DNA of 64,000 nt from Lacisediminihabitans sp040549525. GTDB lineage: Bacteria; Actinomycetota; Actinomycetes; Actinomycetales; Microbacteriaceae. Positions 25,945-34,930 of the stretch are shown here, piece by piece. The notes under the pieces were generated by a model, which saw only the letters and a list, made by a program, of their open reading frames with translations, searched no databases and was not told the DNA's origin. Every line of letters starts with the position of its first letter. Within the stretch, counting starts at the first letter, position 1. The DNA lies in NCBI RefSeq assembly GCF_040549525.1, contig NZ_JBEPTM010000004.1, positions 1 to 64,000 on the forward strand, in the 5' to 3' direction. The position numbers and the translations under genes were made by a program.

Positions 25945-27150
25945 CTAAGACTCGAGCAATCGGATGAGCTCCGGGCCCACCAGTGCGTCTTCGATGAGGA
26001 ATCCGTCGTGACCGAACTCGGAGTGGATGACCACGGCCCGGCCGCCGTCGATGTTGCCGGAGACTCCGGCGGCGATGGTGACCTGGTCGGCGAGGGGGAA
26101 CAGCCTGTCGCTGTCGATTCCGAGCACGACGTTCTTCGCGGTCACGCGGGACAGGGCGGCCGCCACACCGCCACGGTCCCGACCGATGTCGTGCGAGTTC
26201 ATCGCCTGCACGAGCAGCACATAGCTGTTGGCATCGAAACGCCGGGTGAACTTGTTGCCGTGGAAGTCGAGGTAGCTCTCCACCGCGAACTTGCCCTCGG
26301 CGCCGAGGGGGCTCACGCTCGACTGCCAACTGCGTTCGAACCGGTCGTTGAGCTCGGTGGGAGAGCGGTAGTTGAGGAGGGCCATCCGGCGGGCGAGGGA
26401 GAGCCCGCGATAGGGCCCCTCGCCATCCGCACACTCGTAGTAGTCGCCGTCGGCGTACTTCGAATCCATGGTTATCGCTTCGATCTGCACCGAATTGAGC
26501 GCGATCTGGTCGGCGCTCGAGATGGTCGGCGCGGCGATGATCGCCACACGATCGAGGCGATCGGGATGTCCGATGGCCCATTCGAGGGCCTGCATGCCTC
26601 CCATGGACCCTCCGATCACGGCCGCCCAGCGCTCGATGCCGATCGCATCGGAGAGAGCGACCTGCGCCGAGACCTGGTCGCGGATGGTGAGGTAGGGAAA
26701 CCGAGCTCCCCACTCGCGCCCGTCGGGGGCGAGGGATGCGGGGCCGGTGCTGCCCTGGCAGCCGCCGAGCATGTTCGGAGCCACGACGAACCAGCGATCC
26801 GTGTCGACGGCCTTGCCCGGTCCGATGATGCCTGACCACCATCCGGCGGTCGGATGTCCCGGTGCCGCGGCCCCGACCACGTGGCTGTCGCCGGTGAGTG
26901 CGTGCAGCACCAGGACGGCGTTACTGCGGTCGGCGTCGAGTTCGCCCCAGGTCTCGTACGCGATGCGGCCGGAGGGGATGCCGCCGCCGCGCTCGAACTG
27001 CTGGGCACCGATGGAGACGAAGAGGCGGTCGCCGGGGTTGTCGCCCTCTCGCCATGCTCCGGTGGCCGGTGGCTTGCCGATCATCGCCCGCGTGTTCGCC
27101 TCGGTGACGAAGCTCGATGGGACCGTGTCCTCGGAAGTCTGCCAATCCAT
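25945..27150 (-). CDS. metX: homoserine O-acetyltransferase
   Basis: MetX acetylates homoserine with acetyl-CoA, the activation step of methionine synthesis. The 401-aa alpha/beta hydrolase has the nucleophile elbow GGSMGG with Ser182, the family block NMLGGCQGSTGP and a C-terminal SEFGHDGFL carrying the catalytic histidine. It follows metY on the same strand after 112 nt that include a hairpin, so expression may be partly uncoupled. Succinyl specificity is possible in this family but less common in actinobacteria. Confidence 0.93.
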   Translation of the reverse strand: MDWQTSEDTVPSSFVTEANTRAMIGKPPATGAWREGDNPGDRLFVSIGAQQFERGGGIPSGRIAYETWGELDADRSNAVLVLHALTGDSHVVGAAAPGHPTAGWWSGIIGPGKAVDTDRWFVVAPNMLGGCQGSTGPASLAPDGREWGARFPYLTIRDQVSAQVALSDAIGIERWAAVIGGSMGGMQALEWAIGHPDRLDRVAIIAAPTISSADQIALNSVQIEAITMDSKYADGDYYECADGEGPYRGLSLARRMALLNYRSPTELNDRFERSWQSSVSPLGAEGKFAVESYLDFHGNKFTRRFDANSYVLLVQAMNSHDIGRDRGGVAAALSRVTAKNVVLGIDSDRLFPLADQVTIAAGVSGNIDGGRAVVIHSEFGHDGFLIEDALVGPELIRLLES

Positions 27151-27215
27151 GTCTCAGCAAGTATCGCAAGTTCTGCCGGGGGAACGACCTTTGTTACGGT
27201 TCGGCCGCGGAAGAG

Positions 27216-27255
27216 GGCGGTCGAGAGGAGTGCCGCAGCACGCCACTCGACCGCC
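27216..27255 (-). terminator. hairpin between metY and metX
   Basis: GGCGGTCGAG at 27216-27225 pairs perfectly with CTCGACCGCC at 27246-27255, 8 nt beyond the metY stop. No T-run follows. It could end or attenuate the metY transcript before metX. Confidence 0.55.
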
Positions 27256-27262
27256 GCCATCG

Positions 27263-28591
27263 TTACGCGCTCTGCGCCGCCTTCGTGACGGCGCGAGCCG
27301 CCGCGAGTCCCGCGGAGAGGTCGGCGATGATGTCGTCGATGTTCTCGAGGCCGACCGAGAGCCGCACGAGGCCGGGCGTGACGCCAGAGGTGAGCTGCTG
27401 CTCAGGGGTGAGCTGCGAGTGGGTGGTCGACGCCGGGTGGATGATCAGGCTGCGCACGTCTCCGATGTTGGCGAGGTGGCTGAACAGGGTGACGCTGTCG
27501 ACCAGGGCGGCTCCGGCATCCACTCCGCCCTTGAGCTCGAACGACAGCACCGCCCCGACGCCCAGGGGGGCGTATTCGTTGGCCGTGGCGTACCAGGGGC
27601 TCGACGGCAGTCCCGAGTAGTTGACCGAGGCGACGTCGTCGTGGTTGTCGAGCCATTCGGCCACCGCCTGCGCGTTCTGCACGTGACGCTCGATGCGCAG
27701 GCTCAGGGTCTCGATGCCCTGGATGAGCTGCCACGCGCTCGCCGGAGCGATGGCGGAGCCGAGGTCGCGCAGAAGCTGCACGCGGGCCTTGATGATGTAG
27801 GCGATGCCATCGCCGAGCACCGTGGTGTAGCTCGCGCCGTGGTAGGACGGGTCCGGCTCGGTGAGGCCCGGGAACTTCTCCACGTTCTTGGACCACTCGA
27901 ACTTTCCTCCGTCGACGATGATTCCGCCGATGACGGTGCCGTGACCGCCGAGGAACTTGGTCGCGGAGTGCACGACGATGTCGGCCCCGTGCTCGAACGG
28001 ACGGATCAGGTACGGCGTCGCGATCGTGTTGTCGACGATGAGGGGAACGCCGTTCTCGTGCGCGACATCCGCGACCTTCTTGATGTCGAGGATGTTGATC
28101 TTCGGGTTTCCGATGGTCTCGGCGAAGAACAGCTTGGTGTTCGGGCGAACGGCGGCAGCCCATTCTGCGGCGTCGTCCTGATCCTCGACGAAGGTCGTCT
28201 CGATGCCGAGCTTCTTCAGGGTGTACTTGAAGAGGTTGTAGGTTCCGCCGTAGATCGAGGATGACGAGACGATGTGGTCGCCCGCCTCGGCGATGTTGAG
28301 CACGGCGATGGTCTCCGCGGCCTGGCCGGAGGAGACGAGCAGGGCGGCGGTGCCCCCCTCGAGAGCCGCGACGCGCTCCTCGACGACGTTCTGGGTCGGG
28401 TTCTGGATGCGCGTGTAGATGTTGCCGAACTCCGCGAGGGCGAACAGGTTCTTGGCGTGCTCGGCGCTGTTGAAGACGTAGGAGGTGGTCTGGTAGATCG
28501 GAGTCGCGCGAGCATTGGTCACGGGATCGGGTGCCGCACCCGTGTGGATCTGCTTGGTCTCGAACTTCCAGTCGGCCGCGTTGTCGCTCAT
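27263..28591 (-). CDS. metY: O-acetylhomoserine sulfhydrylase
   Basis: MetY is a PLP enzyme that converts O-acetylhomoserine and sulfide to homocysteine, using the product of the neighbouring metX. The 442-aa protein shows the Cys/Met-metabolism PLP fold, with the cofactor lysine at K212 in VHSATKFLGGHGT and the YTRIQNPTQ substrate segment near residue 60. A GAGGAGA ribosome site precedes ATG 28591. It is divergent from a PadR-type regulator. I saw no SAM riboswitch in its leader. Confidence 0.93.
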   Translation of the reverse strand: MSDNAADWKFETKQIHTGAAPDPVTNARATPIYQTTSYVFNSAEHAKNLFALAEFGNIYTRIQNPTQNVVEERVAALEGGTAALLVSSGQAAETIAVLNIAEAGDHIVSSSSIYGGTYNLFKYTLKKLGIETTFVEDQDDAAEWAAAVRPNTKLFFAETIGNPKINILDIKKVADVAHENGVPLIVDNTIATPYLIRPFEHGADIVVHSATKFLGGHGTVIGGIIVDGGKFEWSKNVEKFPGLTEPDPSYHGASYTTVLGDGIAYIIKARVQLLRDLGSAIAPASAWQLIQGIETLSLRIERHVQNAQAVAEWLDNHDDVASVNYSGLPSSPWYATANEYAPLGVGAVLSFELKGGVDAGAALVDSVTLFSHLANIGDVRSLIIHPASTTHSQLTPEQQLTSGVTPGLVRLSVGLENIDDIIADLSAGLAAARAVTKAAQSA

Positions 28592-28743
28592 GGGTCTCTC
28601 CTCAAAGTAGTGCGGGCAGGGTGATCGCTCGCACAGGCGAGCCTAGGCAGGGCTCCGGCGGGGATCAATGGCGCGTGACTTCCGGCGTAATAGTGCGCGA
28701 GCACCACATTGACACATGCGACTACTTTTGCGAGAGTACTCCA
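28592..28743. promoter_or_regulatory. divergent control region between metY and padR
   Basis: This 152-nt region must hold promoters for both genes. A TTGACA hexamer at 28709-28714 points toward padR. Dyads are present: GTGC-N4-GCAC at 28693-28704, and an imperfect one at 28721-28740 (ACTACT...AGTACT) just before the padR start. Either could be an operator for the PadR protein; this is inference from position only. Confidence 0.4.
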
Positions 28744-29322
28744 GTGTCATCCATCCGCCTCTTCGTGCTCGGCTCGCTCGCCGATCGTGGAGCGATGCAC
28801 GGCCACGCGCTGCGCCTGCTGGCCGAGCAGGAGCACATCGACGAGTGGACCGACTTCACGGTCGGGGCGGTCTACGGGGTGCTCAAGCGCCTCGCCACGG
28901 AGGGCCTCATCGAGGTGGTGCGCACCGAGCGGGAGGGAAACTACCCCGAACGCCAGGTCTACGACGTCACGCCCGCCGGTTCCCTGGCCCTCGACGGCTT
29001 GCGGCGAGAGGGTCTCGAGTTCTTCGAACTGCATCCGGATGCGTTCGATCTCGCGCTCTCGCGTCTCGATCCCGATCGCCTCGATGAGCTCGAGGGCATC
29101 ATCAGTACCCGCATCGCGGCTCTCGAGCGTCTGCTCGAGGACACCGCAGCACACCACAAGCAGGTCGACCAGTACCTGTGGAAATCCGAGCAGTGGGCGA
29201 TGAGCCACCAGCTCGCCAAACTCCAGGGCGAAATCGCCTGGCACCATCGCCTTCTCGTGGCGCTGCCCGAGATCATCTCTGACGAACTGACCAAGAGGTC
29301 CGCGAAAGGACTCAAACAATGA
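28744..29322 (+). CDS. PadR-family transcriptional regulator
   Basis: This 192-aa protein has the PadR winged helix at the N-terminus (VLGSLADRGAMHGHALRLL, then VYGVLKRLATEGLIEVV and RQVYDVTPAG) and a long C-terminal coiled dimerisation domain. PadR repressors usually control exporter genes and respond to the exported compound. The following MFS gene overlaps by 4 nt (ATGA), which fits local control of that pump. GTG 28744 is chosen because it starts directly before the winged helix; upstream codons belong to the control region. Confidence 0.85.
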   Translation: MSSIRLFVLGSLADRGAMHGHALRLLAEQEHIDEWTDFTVGAVYGVLKRLATEGLIEVVRTEREGNYPERQVYDVTPAGSLALDGLRREGLEFFELHPDAFDLALSRLDPDRLDELEGIISTRIAALERLLEDTAAHHKQVDQYLWKSEQWAMSHQLAKLQGEIAWHHRLLVALPEIISDELTKRSAKGLKQ

Positions 29323-30905
29323 CCGAAACATCCGAGGCGACAGCCAACCGACCACCGTCCTGGGTCGCGCCGCGCGGAGTGACCGATAAGCGCGCCTGGG
29401 GATCCCTCGCGGTGCTGCTCATCGGGCTCTTCATGTCGCTCCTCGACACCACCATCGTGAATGTCGCCCTCCCCACCATCCGGGACAGCATCAACGCCAA
29501 CGAGGCGACGCTGGCCTGGATCATCTCCGGCTATGCCCTCGCGTTCGGCCTGGTGCTGATCCCGGCGGGTCGAATCGGCGACCGGTACGGGCACAAATGG
29601 GTGTTCTTCACGGGTCTCGCGGTCTTCACGGTGGCGAGCCTGTTCGCCGGACTCGCCCAGAACTCCACCGAACTGATCGTCGCCCGGGTGCTCCAGGGGG
29701 CGGGCGGCGGTATCTTCTTCCCGCCGGTCACCGCGTTCATCCAGCTGCTCTTCCCACCGATGAAGCGAGGCAAGGCCTTCGCAATCCTCGGCGCCGTGCT
29801 GGGTGTCTCGTCCGCGCTCGGCCCGGTGGTCGGCGGTCTGCTGATCCAGGCCCTCGGTACATCCACCGGATGGCGCTACATCTTCTTCGTGAACCTTCCG
29901 ATCGGTGTCGTCGCGCTGGTCGCCGCGGTGATCGTGCTTCCGAAGCTGGTCGCGGGGGAGAAGGCGTCGATGGACATCATCGGCCTTCTGCTTCTGGCCG
30001 GCGGTCTCGTCGCGATCCTTGTTCCGCTGATCCAGGGGCAGGATGAGGGGTGGCCGCTCTGGACATACCTCTCGCTGGTCGGGGGCGCGATTCTGATCGT
30101 GCTGTTCGCGCTGTGGGAGCTGAGGCTCGCTCGCCGCGGGTCGTCGCCCCTGGTTCCGCCGCATCTCTTCTCGCACCCCGCTTTCACCGGGGGCACCATC
30201 CTCGCGCTGGTGTATTTCGCTGCATTCACCAGCATCTTCTTCACGATCTCGCTGCTCTGGCAGGCGGGACTCGGCCACACCGCGCTCGAGTCCGGCCTCG
30301 TGTCCATTCCGTTTGCCGTTGCCAACATCGTCGGAGCGTCTCAGAGTGACCGCGTCGCCCAGAAGCTCGGACGCAACGTGCTGGTGCTCGGTGCCGCCCT
30401 GGTGGCCGTCGGCCTCATCGCCCTGTGGATCATCTTCCTCACGGTGAAGCCCACGGACCTGACCAACTGGATTCTGCTCGGCCCGCTCGCCATCGCCGGA
30501 TTCGGCAACGGTTTCTTCATCGCGCCGAACTCCCGATTCATCGTGGCGACTGTCGACCGCACCGAGGCGGGAGCCGCGAGCGGGGTCATCGGCACGATGC
30601 AGCGCATCGGAAGCGCGATCGGCATCGCCGTGGTGTCGAGCGTTCTGTTCGGGGTGGCGAATCTCTCCGGGCTCAAGACGGAGGTCGCCGACAAGGTGGC
30701 CAAGGCGCTACCGGAGGCGATGAAGAGCGGGGACTACGCGACTCCCGCGGCTGCGGCGAAAGCGCTCGGCTCCCAGATCTCCCAGTCGAGTCTCGCAACC
30801 CACTTCGGGGATGCGGCGACCGCATCGATGCTGGTGAGTGCGATCTTCGCGATCGTCGCCCTCGCGCTCGTCTTCACCCTGCCGAAGCGGGTCAACCTGC
30901 ACTGA
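29319..30905 (+). CDS. MFS drug exporter, DHA2 (EmrB/QacA) family
   Basis: This 528-aa, 14-helix major facilitator protein has the DHA2 signature in helix 1 (LLDTTIVNVALPTIRDS), RIGDRYGHK motif A and the antiporter motif C region in helix 5 (LGVSSALGPVVGGLL). It should export hydrophobic compounds using the proton gradient. It is translated with the upstream PadR gene. The stop codon lies in the first copy of a short tandem repeat. Confidence 0.9.
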   Translation: MTETSEATANRPPSWVAPRGVTDKRAWGSLAVLLIGLFMSLLDTTIVNVALPTIRDSINANEATLAWIISGYALAFGLVLIPAGRIGDRYGHKWVFFTGLAVFTVASLFAGLAQNSTELIVARVLQGAGGGIFFPPVTAFIQLLFPPMKRGKAFAILGAVLGVSSALGPVVGGLLIQALGTSTGWRYIFFVNLPIGVVALVAAVIVLPKLVAGEKASMDIIGLLLLAGGLVAILVPLIQGQDEGWPLWTYLSLVGGAILIVLFALWELRLARRGSSPLVPPHLFSHPAFTGGTILALVYFAAFTSIFFTISLLWQAGLGHTALESGLVSIPFAVANIVGASQSDRVAQKLGRNVLVLGAALVAVGLIALWIIFLTVKPTDLTNWILLGPLAIAGFGNGFFIAPNSRFIVATVDRTEAGAASGVIGTMQRIGSAIGIAVVSSVLFGVANLSGLKTEVADKVAKALPEAMKSGDYATPAAAAKALGSQISQSSLATHFGDAATASMLVSAIFAIVALALVFTLPKRVNLH

Positions 30906-30929
30906 GCCTGCACTGAGCCGGCACTGAGT
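30897..30929. repeat. three 11-bp tandem repeats at the end of the MFS gene
   Basis: CTGCACTGAGC (30897-30907), the same again (30908-30918) and CGGCACTGAGT (30919-30929) follow each other. Each carries TGA, and because 11 is not a multiple of 3 the stops at 30903, 30914 and 30925 fall in all three forward frames. Confidence 0.75.
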
Positions 30930-30948
30930 CGGCGCCGTGCCGCGGCCG

Positions 30949-32064
30949 TCACCGGTCCCGGGTCGAGCCGGTCGGATCCTTTCGCGAGGGTCCGGCCGGC
31001 TTTCTCTCTTTTCCGGTGTCGAGTTCGATGAACAACCAGCGCGGCTTCGGCTCGATGATCGGCCGGAAGATGCGGCGAATGAGAGGGCTCGCGAGGGCGA
31101 TCGAGATCGCGATGCCGGCGAGGATCATGGCGACGAGCAGCAGGTCGGGCGTCGGATCGTTCGTGAGGATCCCCGTCTCGCGCAGGGGATAGAGGATGAA
31201 ACTGTGCAGCAGGTACACGTACATGGTCGCCTGGCCGAAGCCGGTGATCCAGGTCTCCGAGCGGGGCACCAGCACGAAGAAGGCGGCGCTCAGAACCGTC
31301 GCGAGCAGCAGGAATGCCAGCCGTACCAGCCCGGCCCACCAGTCGGTTTGGCCCAGTCCGTCGTACGAGTCGTCGTAGAAGAGCCAGTGCACGTCGATCG
31401 ACTTCCAGAAATCGAGGAAGAGCACGAGTGAGGCCGCCCACGCGGCGAAGACCGCGATAGCGAGCCCGCGGATGAGCCAGGTCTGCCGCTCGAGCACATG
31501 CCACTTCTCCACGAGCTTCCACTGGCGCAATTGCCAGCCGAGCACGAAGAACGGCAGGATGCCGATGGCCCGCGAGAGCGAGAAGGTGCTGTCGACGTTG
31601 CTGAAGTACCCGACTCCGATGGAGAACAGCACAGACCAGAGCAACGGCCAGCGCAGCAGCACGAGGTACGGCAGCACGAGCCGGAACACCCCGAGGGCGA
31701 GCAGGAACCACAGCGTCCAGTGGGGTGTGGTGGGGTTGGCGCTCGTCCGGCCCTCCACCAGGTACTGCACGACGGTCCAGATCGTCTGCATGATGACGTA
31801 CGGCAGCAGGATGTCGGTGATCAGGCGTTTCATCTGCCGGGAACTCGGCGGGGCAGCGTTCGAAAAGTAGCCGCTGATCAGGGCGAATGCCGGCATGTGA
31901 AAGGCGTAGATGAACAGGTAGACCACGAGAGCGTGATCGTTGTGGGCGGTGAGCCGCTGCACCCCGTGCCCGACCACGACGAGGGCGACGCAGGCGAACC
32001 TCCCGTTGTCCCACAGCGGAACCCGCTGCTTTCGTGGGGCACTTGCGGTGGCGGTGCTCGTCAT
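30949..32064 (-). CDS. membrane acyltransferase, fucose 4-O-acetylase-like (acyltransferase family 3)
   Basis: This 371-aa protein has about ten hydrophobic helices and the family start DNGRFACVALVVVGHGVQRL, with a conserved histidine (VVGH), then YAFHMPAFALISGYF. Members O-acetylate cell-surface sugars or peptidoglycan. The substrate here is unknown and no glycan cluster surrounds it. It is convergent with the MFS gene and divergent from an SDR gene. Confidence 0.82.
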   Translation of the reverse strand: MTSTATASAPRKQRVPLWDNGRFACVALVVVGHGVQRLTAHNDHALVVYLFIYAFHMPAFALISGYFSNAAPPSSRQMKRLITDILLPYVIMQTIWTVVQYLVEGRTSANPTTPHWTLWFLLALGVFRLVLPYLVLLRWPLLWSVLFSIGVGYFSNVDSTFSLSRAIGILPFFVLGWQLRQWKLVEKWHVLERQTWLIRGLAIAVFAAWAASLVLFLDFWKSIDVHWLFYDDSYDGLGQTDWWAGLVRLAFLLLATVLSAAFFVLVPRSETWITGFGQATMYVYLLHSFILYPLRETGILTNDPTPDLLLVAMILAGIAISIALASPLIRRIFRPIIEPKPRWLFIELDTGKERKPAGPSRKDPTGSTRDR

Positions 32065-32115
32065 GCGAACACCATAGCCGCGCTACGGTTGGGGAGGGGC
32101 AGACGAGGGAGAGCA

Positions 32116-32907
32116 GTGACGTCACGACGCGTGGTGGTAACCGGTGCGAGTTCGGGAATCGGAGCGGCGACGGTACGCCTGTTCCGCGCCCGCGGTTGGG
32201 ATGTGGTGGGCGTCGCCCGCCGAACCGATCGTCTCGAGGCGCTCGCCGCGGAGACCGGAGCCGACATCTTCACCGCCGACGTCACCGACCAGGCGCAGGT
32301 CGACGCCCTCCGGGAGTTCCTCGCGGACCTCGGCCCGGTGCACGCGCTCGTCAACAACGCGGGTGGCGCCTTCGGCATGGCCTCGGTCGAAGACAGCGAT
32401 GCCGAGGACTGGGTGCGCATGTTCGACGTGAACGTGGTGGCCGTCAAGCGGGTCACGAGCGCGCTGCTTCCGCTGTTGCGGGCCGCGGCCGCGCTACCGG
32501 ATGCCACGGGAGTCGCGCATGCGGACATCCTCACCGTCACGTCCATCGCCGGCCACATCGCCTACGAGGGGGGCGGCGGATACAACGCCGCGAAATTCGC
32601 CGCGCACGCCCTGGTCGGAGTGCTGCGGCTCGAACTCGCCGGCGAGCCGATCCGGGTGCTCGAGGTCGCTCCGGGCATGGTGAAGACCGACGAGTTCTCG
32701 CTCGTGCGCTTCGCGGGAGACCAGGCCAGGGCCGATGCGGTCTACGACAACGTGACGAACCCCCTGCATGCCGAAGACATCGCGGAGGCGATCGTGCACG
32801 CGATCGAACTTCCCGGATTCGTGAACCTCGACCTCGTGACGATCAAGCCGGTGGCACAGGCGGCCCCTCACAAGGTGATCAGGGGAGCTCTCGCACCGAA
32901 GGCCTAG
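32116..32907 (+). CDS. short-chain dehydrogenase/reductase, YdfG-like
   Basis: This 263-aa Rossmann-fold oxidoreductase has the NADP-binding TGASSGIG near the N-terminus, NNAGG, catalytic Ser in TSIAG and the YNAAK active-site pair. Its ending resembles YdfG-type dehydrogenases for 3-hydroxy acids or serine. GTG 32116 follows a GGGAGAG ribosome site; an open frame upstream is antisense to the acyltransferase gene. It overlaps the convergent MFS gene by 29 nt. Confidence 0.87.
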   Translation: MTSRRVVVTGASSGIGAATVRLFRARGWDVVGVARRTDRLEALAAETGADIFTADVTDQAQVDALREFLADLGPVHALVNNAGGAFGMASVEDSDAEDWVRMFDVNVVAVKRVTSALLPLLRAAAALPDATGVAHADILTVTSIAGHIAYEGGGGYNAAKFAAHALVGVLRLELAGEPIRVLEVAPGMVKTDEFSLVRFAGDQARADAVYDNVTNPLHAEDIAEAIVHAIELPGFVNLDLVTIKPVAQAAPHKVIRGALAPKA

Positions 32908-34354
32908 TGCTCGACGCCACCTCGTCGGCCACATCCGCGAAGGCGAGCTTCGGAACGAAGAAGAGCAGAACGGCGGCCACCAGGGCGCCGACGCCGCAGA
33001 TGATCCACACGGTGAGATAGCCGCTGAGGCTCGAGGCCGTGGACGTTGCCGCGGTGAGCACGCCCATGGCGAGCACGATCCCGAAGATCGCCGAGGCGAA
33101 CGACCCGCCGATCGTCTTGGTCGTGTTGGTGAGCGCGGCAGCGATGCCGGTCTGCCCGCGAGGTGCCGCCGCGGCGGCGGCCGCCGGCATCGCGCCGACC
33201 AGCGCTCCCGATCCGATGCCGGCGATGAACATGTTGAGGAACACCTGCCAGGTCTCCAGGTGGAACGGCACGAACAACAGGTACCCGGTGGCGACGAGGA
33301 AGGCGGCGATGATGAGGGCCACCCGCGGAGAAAGCCAGCGAGACACGAGCGGAAAGAGCAGCGCACCCCCGATCATCGAGATGAGATAGACCCCGATGAG
33401 GGTGGAGCGGTCGCCGGAGTCGAGTCCGAGGCCGTAGCCGTTCGCCCGGTCAGTGCCGGCGTACGCACTGAGGGGGGCCTGCGCCCCGAGCAGGCTGATG
33501 CCGATGAGACCGGCGGTGAGCTGCACCGGCCACATGTTCGGTTGCCGAAGCACTCGCAGGTCGATCGCCGGGTCATCCTGCTTCAGCTCGTAGAGCCCGA
33601 ACGGCACGAACACCAGCAGTCCGAGCACGATGAGGATGTACACCCACCACGCCTCGAGCCCGTTGAGCCGCAGGAAGGTGAGGCCGGAGGTGATCAGGAG
33701 CAGCCCGATGGTGAGCAGGCTGAAGCCGACGACATCGAGTCGTCGCCCGGGAAGCGGAGTCGACTCCGGCACACCGAAAAGCACCGCGAAGAAGACGAGG
33801 GTGACGGCGATCGCCGGGATGGCGAGAGTGAGCGGCACGTTGTTTCCGAACCATCCGAAAACCCGTCCCCCCAGCAGGGCGCCGACGATCGCACCGGCCT
33901 CGAGCGCGACGACGAGGAAGCCGGCCGCGCGCCGGGTCTGCGACGCGCCCCTGCCGGTGCGGCGGCCACGGTCGAAGATGAGTGCCACTTCCAGCGGAAG
34001 CCAGACGACGTAGAAGCCCTGCAGTGCCCACGCGATGAGGAAGGTGGTGAAGTTGTCGGCGAAGACGAGGGCCCAGCTCGCCCCGGCCGTGAGCACCGTC
34101 GAGACGAGCAGGATGCGCTTGTGCCCGAACATGTCGCCCAGTTTCGCCAGGATCGGCACGACGAGCGCGGAGAGCAGCAGCTGTGCCGCTTCGAACCAGT
34201 TGAAATCGGCATCCCGGATCTGGAGGTACTTCACCAGGTCGCTGATCAGAGGCACGTAGTAGCCCTGCAGGATGCCGCTCACGATCTCGACCAGGAACAG
34301 GTAGCCGATCAGGCCGAAGGTGATCGCCCCGGCCTTCGCACGCACTGTTGTCAT
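32879..34354 (-). CDS. MFS transporter
   Basis: This 491-aa polytopic protein has about 12-14 helices and motif A LGDMFGHKRILLV between helices 2 and 3. The rest is typical of drug/H+ antiporters, with a short charged tail. Its substrate is unknown. The last 29 nt overlap the convergent SDR gene. It is divergent from the phosphoribosyltransferase gene across 84 nt. Confidence 0.83.
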   Translation of the reverse strand: MTTVRAKAGAITFGLIGYLFLVEIVSGILQGYYVPLISDLVKYLQIRDADFNWFEAAQLLLSALVVPILAKLGDMFGHKRILLVSTVLTAGASWALVFADNFTTFLIAWALQGFYVVWLPLEVALIFDRGRRTGRGASQTRRAAGFLVVALEAGAIVGALLGGRVFGWFGNNVPLTLAIPAIAVTLVFFAVLFGVPESTPLPGRRLDVVGFSLLTIGLLLITSGLTFLRLNGLEAWWVYILIVLGLLVFVPFGLYELKQDDPAIDLRVLRQPNMWPVQLTAGLIGISLLGAQAPLSAYAGTDRANGYGLGLDSGDRSTLIGVYLISMIGGALLFPLVSRWLSPRVALIIAAFLVATGYLLFVPFHLETWQVFLNMFIAGIGSGALVGAMPAAAAAAAPRGQTGIAAALTNTTKTIGGSFASAIFGIVLAMGVLTAATSTASSLSGYLTVWIICGVGALVAAVLLFFVPKLAFADVADEVASSTRPSVRELP

Positions 34355-34438
34355 GATCGGATGCTAGTGGTCGACCCGGGGCGGCAAGAAGCACACCGCG
34401 CGTTCTCGGGAGTACCGGGCAGCCGCTAGCGTGAAGCT

Positions 34439-34930
34439 ATGACAATCGATGAGGAGCACACCCCGGATCGCGAGGTCCTGGGCTGGGACGAGTTTGGCGA
34501 GGCGAGTCGGGAGCTGGCGGCCCAGGTGCACGGGAGCGGATTCGTGCCCGACATGGTCGTGGCCATCGCCCGAGGAGGCCTGCTGCTCGCCGGATCGGTC
34601 GCCTACGCGCTCGACGTGAAGAGCTGCGGCGCCATTAACGTCGAGTTCTACACCGGGGTGGACCTGCGCCTCGCCGAGCCGGTGTTGCTGTCACCGATGC
34701 TCGACACACCCTCCGTCTCCGGGCAGAAGGTGCTGCTGGTCGACGACGTTTCGGACTCCGGCCGCACCCTCGCGATGGTGCTCGAGCTGCTCCTCAAGGC
34801 GGGGGCGGATGTGCGCAGCCTCTGTCTCTACTCCAAGCCGCAGACCGTGCTCGAGCCCGACTTCGTCTGGCGCAGGACATCCAAGTGGATCGCCTTCCCC
34901 TGGTCGTCCCTCCCCCCGGTCACCGTGTGA
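34439..34930 (+). CDS. phosphoribosyltransferase family protein
   Basis: This 163-aa type I PRTase-fold protein has the PRPP-binding loop VLLVDDVSDSGRTL at about residues 97-110 and an N-terminal VVAIARGGLLLAG pyrophosphate loop. It is shorter than, and distinct from, Hpt and Apt; relatives are annotated xanthine/guanine or unspecified phosphoribosyltransferases. The stop codon overlaps the GTG of ung (GTGA), so it is translationally coupled to a DNA-repair gene. Confidence 0.85.
   Translation: MTIDEEHTPDREVLGWDEFGEASRELAAQVHGSGFVPDMVVAIARGGLLLAGSVAYALDVKSCGAINVEFYTGVDLRLAEPVLLSPMLDTPSVSGQKVLLVDDVSDSGRTLAMVLELLLKAGADVRSLCLYSKPQTVLEPDFVWRRTSKWIAFPWSSLPPVTV

Noticed and set aside
28592..28743. 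SAM riboswitch in the metY leader
   Set aside because: No conserved SAM-I or SAM-IV core could be found by eye; only short dyads are present.
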